Virus record (IMG/VR): IMGVR_UViG_3300037010_001702
Coordinates: 175,442 to 239,441 of that record
Origin: a virus
Length of the DNA stretch: 64,000 nt
Direction: 5' to 3' (one strand)
Part shown: positions 7,531-14,273 of the stretch, piece after piece
Layout of the letters: each line of letters begins with the position of its first letter
How positions within the stretch are numbered: position 1 is the first letter of the stretch
Translations under genes and position numbers: made by a program
The notes under the pieces: model-generated
Told to the model about the DNA's origin: nothing
The model's input: only the letters and a program-made list of their open reading frames with translations
Databases searched by the model: none

Positions 7531-8607
7531 ATGGCCGGATTATCATTTCTAAAAGATTTCCAAAAGGCTGCTAAGAAAATCAGTACGATCTCTATTGGGG
7601 TTCGACAGGTTAATGAGTGGCTTTCATCTGGAAATTATGCATTAAACTACTCGCTCACTGGCGACTGGAATAAATTTGTACCACTTGGCCGCTCTACAGC
7701 TCTTGTAGGCCCATCTGGTTCAGGCAAATCATTTCTAGCAACCTCTGCTATTCGTGAGGCACAGCGATCGGGCTGGCACGTATTGCTTCTTGATTCTGAA
7801 AATGCTCTTGACATTACTTATCTTCAAAAGATTGGTGTTAAGATTGACGAAGACTCAATGACGTATGTCAAGGTCACCATGATTGAAGATGTGAACCAAG
7901 TTCTCTCTGAGTTCTTTAGTTCATACATCAAGAGCTATGGCACTAATAATTATGATGCCCCTCGTGTTCTTATTGTTATTGATTCTTTGGCTATGCTTGC
8001 ATCTACCACTGAATTGGAAAACTATGAACGCGACGGCACTGTTAAAGGTGACCTTGGTCAGCTAGCAAAACGTCGTAAGGCAATGTTGAAGATGCTTCAT
8101 GGCAAAATTGCAATGCTTCCAATGGCACTCGTGTTTACCGACCACGTCTACCCGCAAGACATCATGATGGGAGATGGCGCATGGGCAATGACTAACAGCG
8201 TTAAGTTCTTCCCGTCTATTACTGCTTTGGCTACCAAGCTTAAGTTGAGGGAAGGTACTGACATTGTCGGTATCAGAATGCGAGTTGAAACATACAAATC
8301 GCGCTTTGCGAAAATCGGAAGTAAAGTTGAACTTGAACTTCCATACAGCACTGGATTATCTCCATTCTCTGGTCTAGCAGAGCTTTTGGAAGATCTTGGT
8401 GTGATTACAAAATCTGATGTTCCTGGTAAGAAACAGGGATGGATGATGTCCGTTGGGCCTATTGATGGTGAAACATATTTCTTTAAGCCTGACAACATGA
8501 CGCACGAAGATGCAGCAAAGCTCTTCAAGCACCCTAAGGCACAACCAACAATTGCAGCAGATGAGATGCCAGAACTTCCTGATCTCGATGCTGAAGAAGG
8601 AGAATAA
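7531..8607 (+). CDS. uvsX: UvsX recombinase (RecA family)
   Basis: 358 residues from the ATG preceded by ACGAGGAAA; an in-frame upstream ATG at 7486 lacks a good ribosome site. Walker A GPSGSGKS at residues 60-67; Walker B near VLIVIDSLAMLAS; LLLDSENALD is the RecA-like segment after the first strand. It forms the presynaptic filament on gp32-coated DNA with help from UvsY, for recombination-dependent replication and repair. The acidic C-terminus (ADEMPELPDLDAEEGE) resembles the T4 protein. Confidence 0.93.
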   Translation: MAGLSFLKDFQKAAKKISTISIGVRQVNEWLSSGNYALNYSLTGDWNKFVPLGRSTALVGPSGSGKSFLATSAIREAQRSGWHVLLLDSENALDITYLQKIGVKIDEDSMTYVKVTMIEDVNQVLSEFFSSYIKSYGTNNYDAPRVLIVIDSLAMLASTTELENYERDGTVKGDLGQLAKRRKAMLKMLHGKIAMLPMALVFTDHVYPQDIMMGDGAWAMTNSVKFFPSITALATKLKLREGTDIVGIRMRVETYKSRFAKIGSKVELELPYSTGLSPFSGLAELLEDLGVITKSDVPGKKQGWMMSVGPIDGETYFFKPDNMTHEDAAKLFKHPKAQPTIAADEMPELPDLDAEEGE

Positions 8608-8608
8608 C

Positions 8609-8809
8609 ATGGCAAAAAATACATACGGTGAATCAATCACAATCGAAATCGTTTCAGGCGGTTTCATTCTTACTTACCCAGTTAAGAGCGATCAAGCATC
8701 TGACTCTTATGACAGCGCTCAACGTGAAGTATTTGCTTCACCCCGCAAACTAAATAAGAAAATCCAAGAGGTTATCAAGGACATTGGGCTTGTAGCTGAC
8801 GAAGACTAA
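8609..8809 (+). CDS. Small hypothetical protein, 66 aa
   Basis: Starts one base after the uvsX stop, with GAAGGAG upstream, so it is co-transcribed and probably coupled to uvsX. Sequence MAKNTYGESITIEIVSGGFI suggests a small beta-rich domain, then polar QREVFASPRKLNKK and acidic end VADED. No family recognised. It could modulate recombination by position, but this is unproven. Confidence 0.65.
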   Translation: MAKNTYGESITIEIVSGGFILTYPVKSDQASDSYDSAQREVFASPRKLNKKIQEVIKDIGLVADED

Positions 8810-8821
8810 GTAACCAAACCA

Positions 8822-8850
8822 GGAGAGGGCTAAATTTAGCCCTCTCCCTT
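8822..8850 (+). terminator. Rho-independent terminator after the uvsX operon
   Basis: Self-complementary GGAGAGGGCTAAA/TTTAGCCCTCTCC (8822-8847, 13-bp arms) followed by CTTT, directly after the small gene downstream of uvsX. Confidence 0.75.
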
Positions 8851-8854
8851 TCAA

Positions 8855-9142
8855 ATGAATAATTTTTTGACGTATTGCGCTCTAGCAAAATTCAAACATC
8901 TAATTGAGTCTACGCCCGGGTGTGTAGCTGTTGCTCTCACTGCTGGTAAAGGTGGTGGGTTTGAAATAGAATTTTTGTTTTCTTCCGGGTCAAAGAGTGA
9001 TATAATGATCTCTAATTCACCCAGAGTCTTTACTGATGTTCCAACCCTTCAACTCATGAAGGAAGATTCAGTAGATTTCAGTTATGATTCAGGGGAATTC
9101 ATAATAACAAAGGATTCAAATGTCATTCCTGCTTTTGCTTGA
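8855..9142 (+). CDS. Hypothetical protein, 95 aa
   Basis: ATG lies just past the terminator hairpin. Contains a Gly-rich turn (ALTAGKGGGFEIEFLFSSGS) between predicted beta strands. No known motif. It overlaps the uvsY-like gene by 23 bases. Confidence 0.55.
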   Translation: MNNFLTYCALAKFKHLIESTPGCVAVALTAGKGGGFEIEFLFSSGSKSDIMISNSPRVFTDVPTLQLMKEDSVDFSYDSGEFIITKDSNVIPAFA

Positions 9143-9581
9143 AGAAGATAAATTAGGCGCGGTGTTGGATAGATTACCGGCCTATGAAAAGAAACTTCAA
9201 GACGCTGAGCCAATCTTCAAATTAGAAGGCAGACGTCTTGAAGAGATTGCTAGAACACTTCCACACTATCAGGCCTCTTATGATCAAACTCTTCAAGAGT
9301 TGAGAGCTCTTGAAGAGTGGTTGAACAATTTAAAAGAGAAACGTGTTGCTAAATACTGGAAAAAGTATCTGGAAGGTTATCAGCGCACACTTACCTCTCG
9401 CGATATCCAAGCATACATTGCTGGCGAAAAAGAAATTGTTGAGCTCAATCAAATCATCATTGAAGTTGCTCTTATGAAGAGTAACGCTTTATCTATTGTA
9501 GAGGCTATTAAGAATCTTGGATGGATGGTAGGTCATATAACTAAATTGAGAGTTGCAGAAATGCAAGATGCTGTACTATGA
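9120..9581 (+). CDS. uvsY: UvsY-like recombination mediator
   Basis: 153 residues, highly helical, similar in size to T4 UvsY (137). The C-terminal half shows the UvsY layout: KYWKKYLEGYQRTLTSRD, an invariant-looking Asp, then GEKEIVELNQ, and a closing helix LSIVEAIKNLGWMVGHITK. UvsY loads UvsX onto gp32-covered ssDNA. The location between uvsX and uvsW supports the call; sequence similarity by eye is moderate. AAAGGA precedes the ATG. Confidence 0.7.
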   Translation: MSFLLLLEEDKLGAVLDRLPAYEKKLQDAEPIFKLEGRRLEEIARTLPHYQASYDQTLQELRALEEWLNNLKEKRVAKYWKKYLEGYQRTLTSRDIQAYIAGEKEIVELNQIIIEVALMKSNALSIVEAIKNLGWMVGHITKLRVAEMQDAVL

Positions 9582-9691
9582 ACACACCAGGATTTACAGG
9601 AAAATTTAAAGTTGATGAAGATCTTCTTAGCTAGATTGCTGGTCTAGAAGATAAAGAGTTGTCAAAGTATTCATACACTTTTGCTGCATAA
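9578..9691 (+). pseudogene. Tiny ORF interrupted by an in-frame TAG
   Basis: ATG at 9578 overlaps the uvsY stop (ATGA). It reads MNTPGFTGKFKVDEDLLS, then TAG at 9632, then IAGLEDKELSKYSYTFAA in the same frame to TAA at 9691. Protein-like text on both sides of one amber codon suggests a single-base mutation of a 37-codon gene, or amber readthrough. Confidence 0.4.
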
Positions 9692-9720
9692 CACAAACTA
9701 GAACGGCACTTCTAAATCAC

Positions 9721-10779
9721 ATGAAATGTATTCTGCGAATAACCGATGAAGTATGGTGCCAGATATCTGGTATAATGCCTGGGCATGTAGAGACATTAGT
9801 AAAAGCATTTTCTGTTCACCCAGAAGGTTATTTTTTTATGCCTGCCTTCAAGCTTGGGAGATGGAACGGATATATCCAATTTTATTCTCCAACAGGTAAG
9901 ACCTATGTCCGTCTATTAGATCAGGTTATCCCTTACTTAGAGAAGTGGGGATATGACATTGAGCTGATAGATAATCGAAAGTACTTTGAACCTCCTGTAG
10001 TTGGCGGTAAGCTTTTGACTATTGACCCTGCGGGCATTGCTCTCACTGCTTCTGGGACTAACATAATGGGCGATGATGTTGTCGTTGGCGGAAAGGTATT
10101 CAATCTCCGCCCATACCAATTACAGTGTGTTCAGATTGCTGTAGAGAATGGAAGTGGTTTCATTATCGCAGGAACTGGTGCAGGCAAAACCTCCATCACA
10201 GGTGCTCTCTCCTACTACTATGCCAATGCCGGCTATAAAGTAATCACGATTGTTCCATCCGGTGATCTTGTAGACCAAACAGCTGAGTGGTATGAACTCC
10301 TAGGTCTAGATGTAGGCACCTATTCTGGTACAGAGAAGGACCTTGACCACATGCACATCGTTGCAACGTGGCAGGCAGTACAGTATAATCCTACAATCAT
10401 GCATGACTTTCAATGTCTGATTTGGGATGAGTGTTTTTGTGGTGAGACTCCTGTATTGATGTCTGACATGACGGAAAAGAAAATAAAAGACGTTCGGGTC
10501 GGTGATTATGTTTTATCAATGGACGCAAACGGAAATTTCGAGCCTTGTAAAGTGTTAAAAACTCACATTAATTTACCAAAATCTAAGGTAAAAATGCTTC
10601 GGCTAACGTTTGATAATGGACGTTATTTAGATGTTACCGAAAATCATATTTTCTATCTAAAAGATGGTAGAAAGGTTATGGCAAAAGATTTAACTGAGCG
10701 TGATGATATATGTGAATTCTCCTTAAATAAAATGAAAGCTCATGGAGATAAAGTGAATGAAGAAGAAAATCATAAATGA
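9721..10779 (+). CDS. uvsW: UvsW helicase N-part fused to N-half of a split intein
   Basis: 352 residues. Residues 1-237 are the N-extein: an N-terminal UvsW-type domain, Q-motif-like LRPYQLQ near 129 and Walker A AGTGAGKTS at about 150-158. The extein ends at LIWDE. Residue 238 starts a class-1 intein N-half (115 aa): block A CFCGETPVLM and block B TENHIF with the Thr-x-x-His signature. The rest of the intein and helicase is encoded at 11643. Trans-splicing would rebuild WDE-CHGIKA, restoring the DECH box (motif II). UvsW unwinds branched DNA and R-loops and controls origin use in T4. Confidence 0.9.
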   Translation: MKCILRITDEVWCQISGIMPGHVETLVKAFSVHPEGYFFMPAFKLGRWNGYIQFYSPTGKTYVRLLDQVIPYLEKWGYDIELIDNRKYFEPPVVGGKLLTIDPAGIALTASGTNIMGDDVVVGGKVFNLRPYQLQCVQIAVENGSGFIIAGTGAGKTSITGALSYYYANAGYKVITIVPSGDLVDQTAEWYELLGLDVGTYSGTEKDLDHMHIVATWQAVQYNPTIMHDFQCLIWDECFCGETPVLMSDMTEKKIKDVRVGDYVLSMDANGNFEPCKVLKTHINLPKSKVKMLRLTFDNGRYLDVTENHIFYLKDGRKVMAKDLTERDDICEFSLNKMKAHGDKVNEEENHK

Positions 10780-11674
10780 TTTACTAGGAGATGAATTTTT
10801 AATAGATATTAAGTTTTTACCTAGAACCGGATCAGTCAGATTGCCTTTTGATTCAGCTGTATTTTCATGTGGTCGCAAGCTTAATAAAAAAGAGTTTGGT
10901 AAATTTTATAGACTATTAATGCAAGGTCATCTTGAAGAAGCTAGGACTTTTGTAGCAGCTCCACAAGAATTTGAAAAATTAAACAAACAACGAAGGCAGA
11001 TTGCTGCTTCTAAAGGTGGTAGGGCTGCCATGTTAGATCCGAAAAATTATGTTTGTAATAAAAATGGTACGCATTGGAATAGAGGGACAGTTGGATTAGT
11101 TAAGGCATGGAACAAAGGATTAACTAAAAATACTGATGTTCGATGCAAAAACATCTCTATCGCTAAAATGGGAGCAAAAAACCCAATGTATGGTAGACCA
11201 GTATCAGCTTTAACGCGTGAAAAGTTATCATTAAAAGCAAAGCAAAATATTGAATCAGGTAAATGGACCCCTAATACGTTTAATTCTAGAACAAGAAAGC
11301 AACTTAAATTTAGAGATAAACTTTTCAGAAGTAGCTGGGAGGCTCTTTTTTATCAAGCATTTCCACAAGCAGAATACGAAAAGATTAGAATACCGTATTT
11401 TACTGATAAGCATCACGTTTACATTACCGATTTTAAAGTTGGTAATGTAATTTATGAAATAAAACCTGAGAAGTACGTAAAATTAAAACAACCCATTCTT
11501 GATATAGTAGCACGCTGGTGTGTTAGCAATGGATTTGAATTTGTTATATTAACTGAATTTTCTTTAACAGAACTAATACCAAAACACACTGTTAATTTTA
11601 GTGAATTTGATGAAAATACTGAAAAACTATTAAGAGGATTATATGCATCTGTTGAAAAAAGAAGAAATAGATAA
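10757..11674 (+). CDS. Free-standing homing endonuclease, Vsr-like with NUMOD3
   Basis: 305 residues lying between the two halves of the split-intein uvsW and overlapping both (22 and 32 bases). The middle contains AKNPMYGRPVSALTREKLS, a NUMOD3 DNA-binding module. The C-terminal nuclease core has SSWEALFYQAF (Glu), VYITDFKV (Asp) and IYEIKPEKY (E-x-K), a PD-(D/E)xK arrangement like the Vsr-type homing nucleases seen in fractured phage genes. It presumably cuts intein-less uvsW alleles and spreads the cassette. AT-rich compared with the flanking helicase, consistent with acquisition. Confidence 0.8.
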   Translation: MKKKIINDLLGDEFLIDIKFLPRTGSVRLPFDSAVFSCGRKLNKKEFGKFYRLLMQGHLEEARTFVAAPQEFEKLNKQRRQIAASKGGRAAMLDPKNYVCNKNGTHWNRGTVGLVKAWNKGLTKNTDVRCKNISIAKMGAKNPMYGRPVSALTREKLSLKAKQNIESGKWTPNTFNSRTRKQLKFRDKLFRSSWEALFYQAFPQAEYEKIRIPYFTDKHHVYITDFKVGNVIYEIKPEKYVKLKQPILDIVARWCVSNGFEFVILTEFSLTELIPKHTVNFSEFDENTEKLLRGLYASVEKRRNR

Positions 11675-12500
11675 GCCAGAAAAAGTTTATGATTTAACTG
11701 TTGATAAACACCACAACTATATTGTTAATGGTGCTGTTGTTTCGAATTGTCACGGTATCAAAGCTACTGTTGCGCAGAAACTTGTCAATGATAATGGTAA
11801 GCACATTGCATTCCGCTTTGGCGTAACAGGAACATTCCCTAAACCAGAGTCTGAAAAGCTTTCTCTTATTACTTCAATTGGGCCTATCCTCAAAGAGATT
11901 CCTGCTGCGTGGTTAATTGACCATGGTTATCTTGCTAAGGTTCAGATTCAGCCTGTTGAATTGAATGAGAGTTATATCGATGAAGACTTTCCTGACTATG
12001 CTGCTGAGAAATCCTTCTTAGCTAAGAGCACTAATCGAATGGAGATCATTGCTGATTTGATCATCTCTCAATGTGCAGCGCATGGCAATACTCTTGTCCT
12101 GGTTAACTCTATTCCATTTGGTGAAAAGTTAGCTAAGCTGATTAAGGGTGCTGTCTTTCTTTATGGCGAATCACCAAAAGACTTGCGCCGCGAACATTAT
12201 GATATGTTTGAAGAGAATGATGATATAATAGTAATAGCCTCAGCAGGTATTGCTTCAACAGGCCTCTCGATTGACCGTATTTTCTGTATGATGTTTGTAG
12301 ATGCAGGTAAATCCTTCATCAAAGCTATTCAATCAGTAGGGCGCGGTCTTCGTATTGGACATGACAAAGATTCTGTTATGGTTGTCGATGTTCACTCTAA
12401 ACTAAAATGGGCAGTGAGGCACTTTAAGGAACGAGTGAAGCACTACAAAGAAGCTGGATACCCAATAAACAAGAAACAAACTTTGAAAGTAAAAGGTTAA
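11643..12500 (+). CDS. uvsW: C-half of split intein fused to UvsW C-part
   Basis: 285 residues. Residues 1-35 form the intein C-half, with block F VYDLTVDKHHNYIVNG and the end VVSN before Cys36. The penultimate residue is Ser rather than the usual His. The C-extein starts CHGIKATVAQKLV and holds helicase motif III (FGVTGTFP) and motifs V-VI (IIVIASAGIASTGLS, QSVGRGLR). N- and C-exteins together give about 487 residues versus 503 for T4 UvsW. AGAGGATT precedes the ATG. Confidence 0.9.
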   Translation: MHLLKKEEIDKPEKVYDLTVDKHHNYIVNGAVVSNCHGIKATVAQKLVNDNGKHIAFRFGVTGTFPKPESEKLSLITSIGPILKEIPAAWLIDHGYLAKVQIQPVELNESYIDEDFPDYAAEKSFLAKSTNRMEIIADLIISQCAAHGNTLVLVNSIPFGEKLAKLIKGAVFLYGESPKDLRREHYDMFEENDDIIVIASAGIASTGLSIDRIFCMMFVDAGKSFIKAIQSVGRGLRIGHDKDSVMVVDVHSKLKWAVRHFKERVKHYKEAGYPINKKQTLKVKG

Positions 12501-12534
12501 ACTATAACTTTGCAGCATCAAATTCTAAATGCAC

Positions 12535-12960
12535 TTTTTAGTGGTGAGTTTTGTTATCTCTGCAGTATTGCGCCAAGTTTGTTATAGTGAATGATTTCCC
12601 AGATATCTTATGAGTAAGAGCAAATGTCTGTGAATTTCTATCTGCTATTTTTGACGTTCACTAACGTTAGCCCATCTGTTTGCACTTGATGATTTCATCT
12701 TAGCGACTATTTCTGGTCTTAGCATTGCTTCTTTAGTTACGTTTTGGAGCAAATATGATATAATAGACATATGGCTCGAATCAATTAATGATTTACAGAA
12801 TTTTGAACATGTTGATTGTATGGACAAATTTCTAAGTGCTGAATTTAAATGAGATTCTGCTCGTGAATTCTCCCCTTATAAACATAGAATGGTTTATTAG
12901 TTACCGGGTTCACGTATTGATAAACATAAAACATAAAACATAAAACATAAAACATTTTAA
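12535..12960 (-). pseudogene. Decayed GIY-YIG-type homing endonuclease, antisense
   Basis: Reading the minus strand from about 12960, FYVYQYVNPVTNKPFYVYKG resembles the start of a GIY-YIG nuclease. Then, in other frames, come EAMLRPEIVAKMKSSSANRW with SERQK, and KISGKSFTITNLAQYCRDN, the latter like NUMOD-type C-terminal modules. Stops and shifts separate the pieces. A minus-strand TATAAATA at 12994-13001 lies just upstream. It sits directly after the invaded uvsW gene. Confidence 0.55.
12917..12953. repeat. Tandem 7-bp repeat (ACATAAA)n
   Basis: About five copies of a 7-bp unit in the 5' part of the decayed antisense endonuclease, close to a run of 12 G at 12981-12992. Both are slippage-prone and probably vary between isolates. 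Confidence 0.75.
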
Positions 12961-12993
12961 TACCCCTTCCCAATATGATAGGGGGGGGGGGGG

Positions 12994-13001
12994 TATTTAT
13001 A
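12994..13001 (-). promoter_or_regulatory. Minus-strand late promoter
   Basis: TATTTATA on + is TATAAATA on the minus strand, correctly placed to drive the decayed antisense homing endonuclease. On the + strand the same bases flank the AGGAG site of the gene at 13014. Confidence 0.45.
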
Positions 13002-13013
13002 GGAGAAACTACT

Positions 13014-13532
13014 TTGCAGATATTACCCGAATACAATAAGCCCTATTTGATAGACTCTTTAACAGCTCCCGTAGTTGTGAAGCATAATTGGATCTTCAAT
13101 GCAGCTCTAACAGATTTTATGTTGGCGCCTATTACCTATTTGGAAGAAACGACTGGCGCTGTCATTAAAGTTCGAATCAACAACAGCGAGTTCTGGGTTC
13201 CAGCTACGTGGAACATCCTCGTTACTGAACGTGAGACATACCAAATCGATACCGTCGCTATCAAGGCCTGTGCTTCCACCGAACACCTGGCGTTTAGTTT
13301 TTCTCCTGATGAAATGAAGCTGCGCACCCTCGAGGTAATGGTCATTGATTACGCTGACTCCATGGCGCTAGTTCACCCGATGATCAACAAGGGCACTGCA
13401 CTCGTTCATCCTGTAGGACCTACCCCTATCCTTAACAATGGTAAGCCAATCCAGCTTTCGGTGGTAATAGGTCCTCACGATCTTTACAAACACTTAGCGA
13501 ACAAGGTGATTGGCGACATCTTCTCATATTAA
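13014..13532 (+). CDS. Hypothetical protein, 172 aa, TTG start
   Basis: The best start is TTG at 13014, 6 bases after AGGAGAAA; the frame upstream runs into the poly-G tract and is unlikely to be coding. The protein has alternating beta-like segments and ends VVIGPHDLYKHLANKVIGDI. Layout and position before the endolysin suggest a conserved phage protein, but I cannot assign a role. Confidence 0.65.
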   Translation: MQILPEYNKPYLIDSLTAPVVVKHNWIFNAALTDFMLAPITYLEETTGAVIKVRINNSEFWVPATWNILVTERETYQIDTVAIKACASTEHLAFSFSPDEMKLRTLEVMVIDYADSMALVHPMINKGTALVHPVGPTPILNNGKPIQLSVVIGPHDLYKHLANKVIGDIFSY

Positions 13533-13550
13533 CCTGTTTAAGATGAGTTA

Positions 13551-13610
13551 GTAAAGTCCGCCATAAATATTCTATCAGATAATGATAGGAGTTTTTATGG
13601 CGGACTTTAC
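13551..13610 (+). promoter_or_regulatory. Late promoter inside a hairpin that sequesters the endolysin start
   Basis: A perfect 17-bp stem pairs 13551-13567 with 13594-13610; the second arm contains the endolysin ATG (13597). An inner hairpin (CTATC 13572-13576, GATAG 13584-13588) overlaps the AGGAG ribosome site (13587-13591). The late promoter core CATAAATA (13562-13569) lies in the first arm. Read-through early RNA would hide the start codon; late RNA beginning just past the promoter lacks the first arm and exposes it. This is the same logic as T4 gene e. Confidence 0.8.
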
Positions 13611-14178
13611 AGATGATTTCCTTCTAGCGTTTAACCACGCTATGAAGTATGAGGTAGGTGGATTTTGGAACCCAAACGATCCTGATGTGCAAGCAGGTAC
13701 TATTGGGTCACAAGACTTGAATCGTAAGGTTGGTTATACGAACGATCCAGTTGATCCAGGCGGTGAGACAAAATTCGGTGTCGCTAAGAGTGGCAACCCT
13801 GATGTCGATATCGCAGCCCTTGATTTGAACGGCGCGATGGACATCTACTCTAACAGATACTGGACCGCGGGTTCCTGCGATAAGCTGCCTGGAGCCATTG
13901 CCATCATTCACTTTGATGGTTGTGTCAATCATGGAGTTGGCCGCGCTGTTAAGTTTCTTCAATCTGCCATTGATGCTACACCTGACGGGCAAATTGGACC
14001 TAGAACTCTAGCAGCAATTGCTGGTGCAGACCAAGCGACCGTAATAAATTCAATCGCTCAACAACGTACCGCATTCTACAACTCCATTGTAGCTGCAAAG
14101 CCAGCACAAGCTAGATTCTTAAACGGCTGGTTAGCACGCATCAATGATGTGTCAGCCTTCGCTCTTTCCAAGATTTAA
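13597..14178 (+). CDS. Endolysin, glycosyl hydrolase 108 with peptidoglycan-binding tail
   Basis: 193 residues. N-terminal GH108 muramidase-type domain: catalytic Glu in KYEVGGFW (about residue 19), then NDPVDPGGETKFGVAKSG, IYSNRYW and FDGCVNHGVGRAVKF. The C-terminal PG_binding_3-like part begins with PDGQIGPRTLAAI. It cleaves cell-wall glycan at lysis. The start is at 13597 (MADFTDDF), not the in-frame ATG at 13582. Expression appears restricted to late transcripts by the hairpin described at 13551-13610. No signal peptide, so a holin is expected (candidates at 19496 and 23726). Confidence 0.9.
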   Translation: MADFTDDFLLAFNHAMKYEVGGFWNPNDPDVQAGTIGSQDLNRKVGYTNDPVDPGGETKFGVAKSGNPDVDIAALDLNGAMDIYSNRYWTAGSCDKLPGAIAIIHFDGCVNHGVGRAVKFLQSAIDATPDGQIGPRTLAAIAGADQATVINSIAQQRTAFYNSIVAAKPAQARFLNGWLARINDVSAFALSKI

Positions 14179-14202
14179 AAATTCACGCTTTCTTCTGATT
14201 GC

Positions 14203-14233
14203 ATTGTATCTTAGATTCGTTCTATGATACAAT
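14203..14233 (+). promoter_or_regulatory. Inverted repeat before nrdA (operator or terminator)
   Basis: ATTGTATC (14203-14210) and GATACAAT (14226-14233) are perfect 8-bp arms, extended by GC on both sides. It lies 25 bases after the endolysin stop and 40 before nrdA. TATGATACAAT could double as a -10 region. No T-tract follows. Confidence 0.4.
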
Positions 14234-14273
14234 TGCCATTAGAAGATAACAGTTTTCGGAGAAAAACAAAAAT

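Noticed and set aside
8148-8636. 162-codon minus-strand ORF opposite uvsX
   Set aside because: uvsX is clearly coding on the + strand; the antisense frame is Ser/Pro-rich and has no motif or promoter.
11250-11450. 66-codon + strand ORF inside the Vsr-like endonuclease
   Set aside because: Alternative frame of a gene with recognisable motifs.
12917-12953. Short tandem repeat considered as CRISPR or iteron
   Set aside because: Uniform 7-bp units without spacers; simple slippage repeat in a decayed gene.
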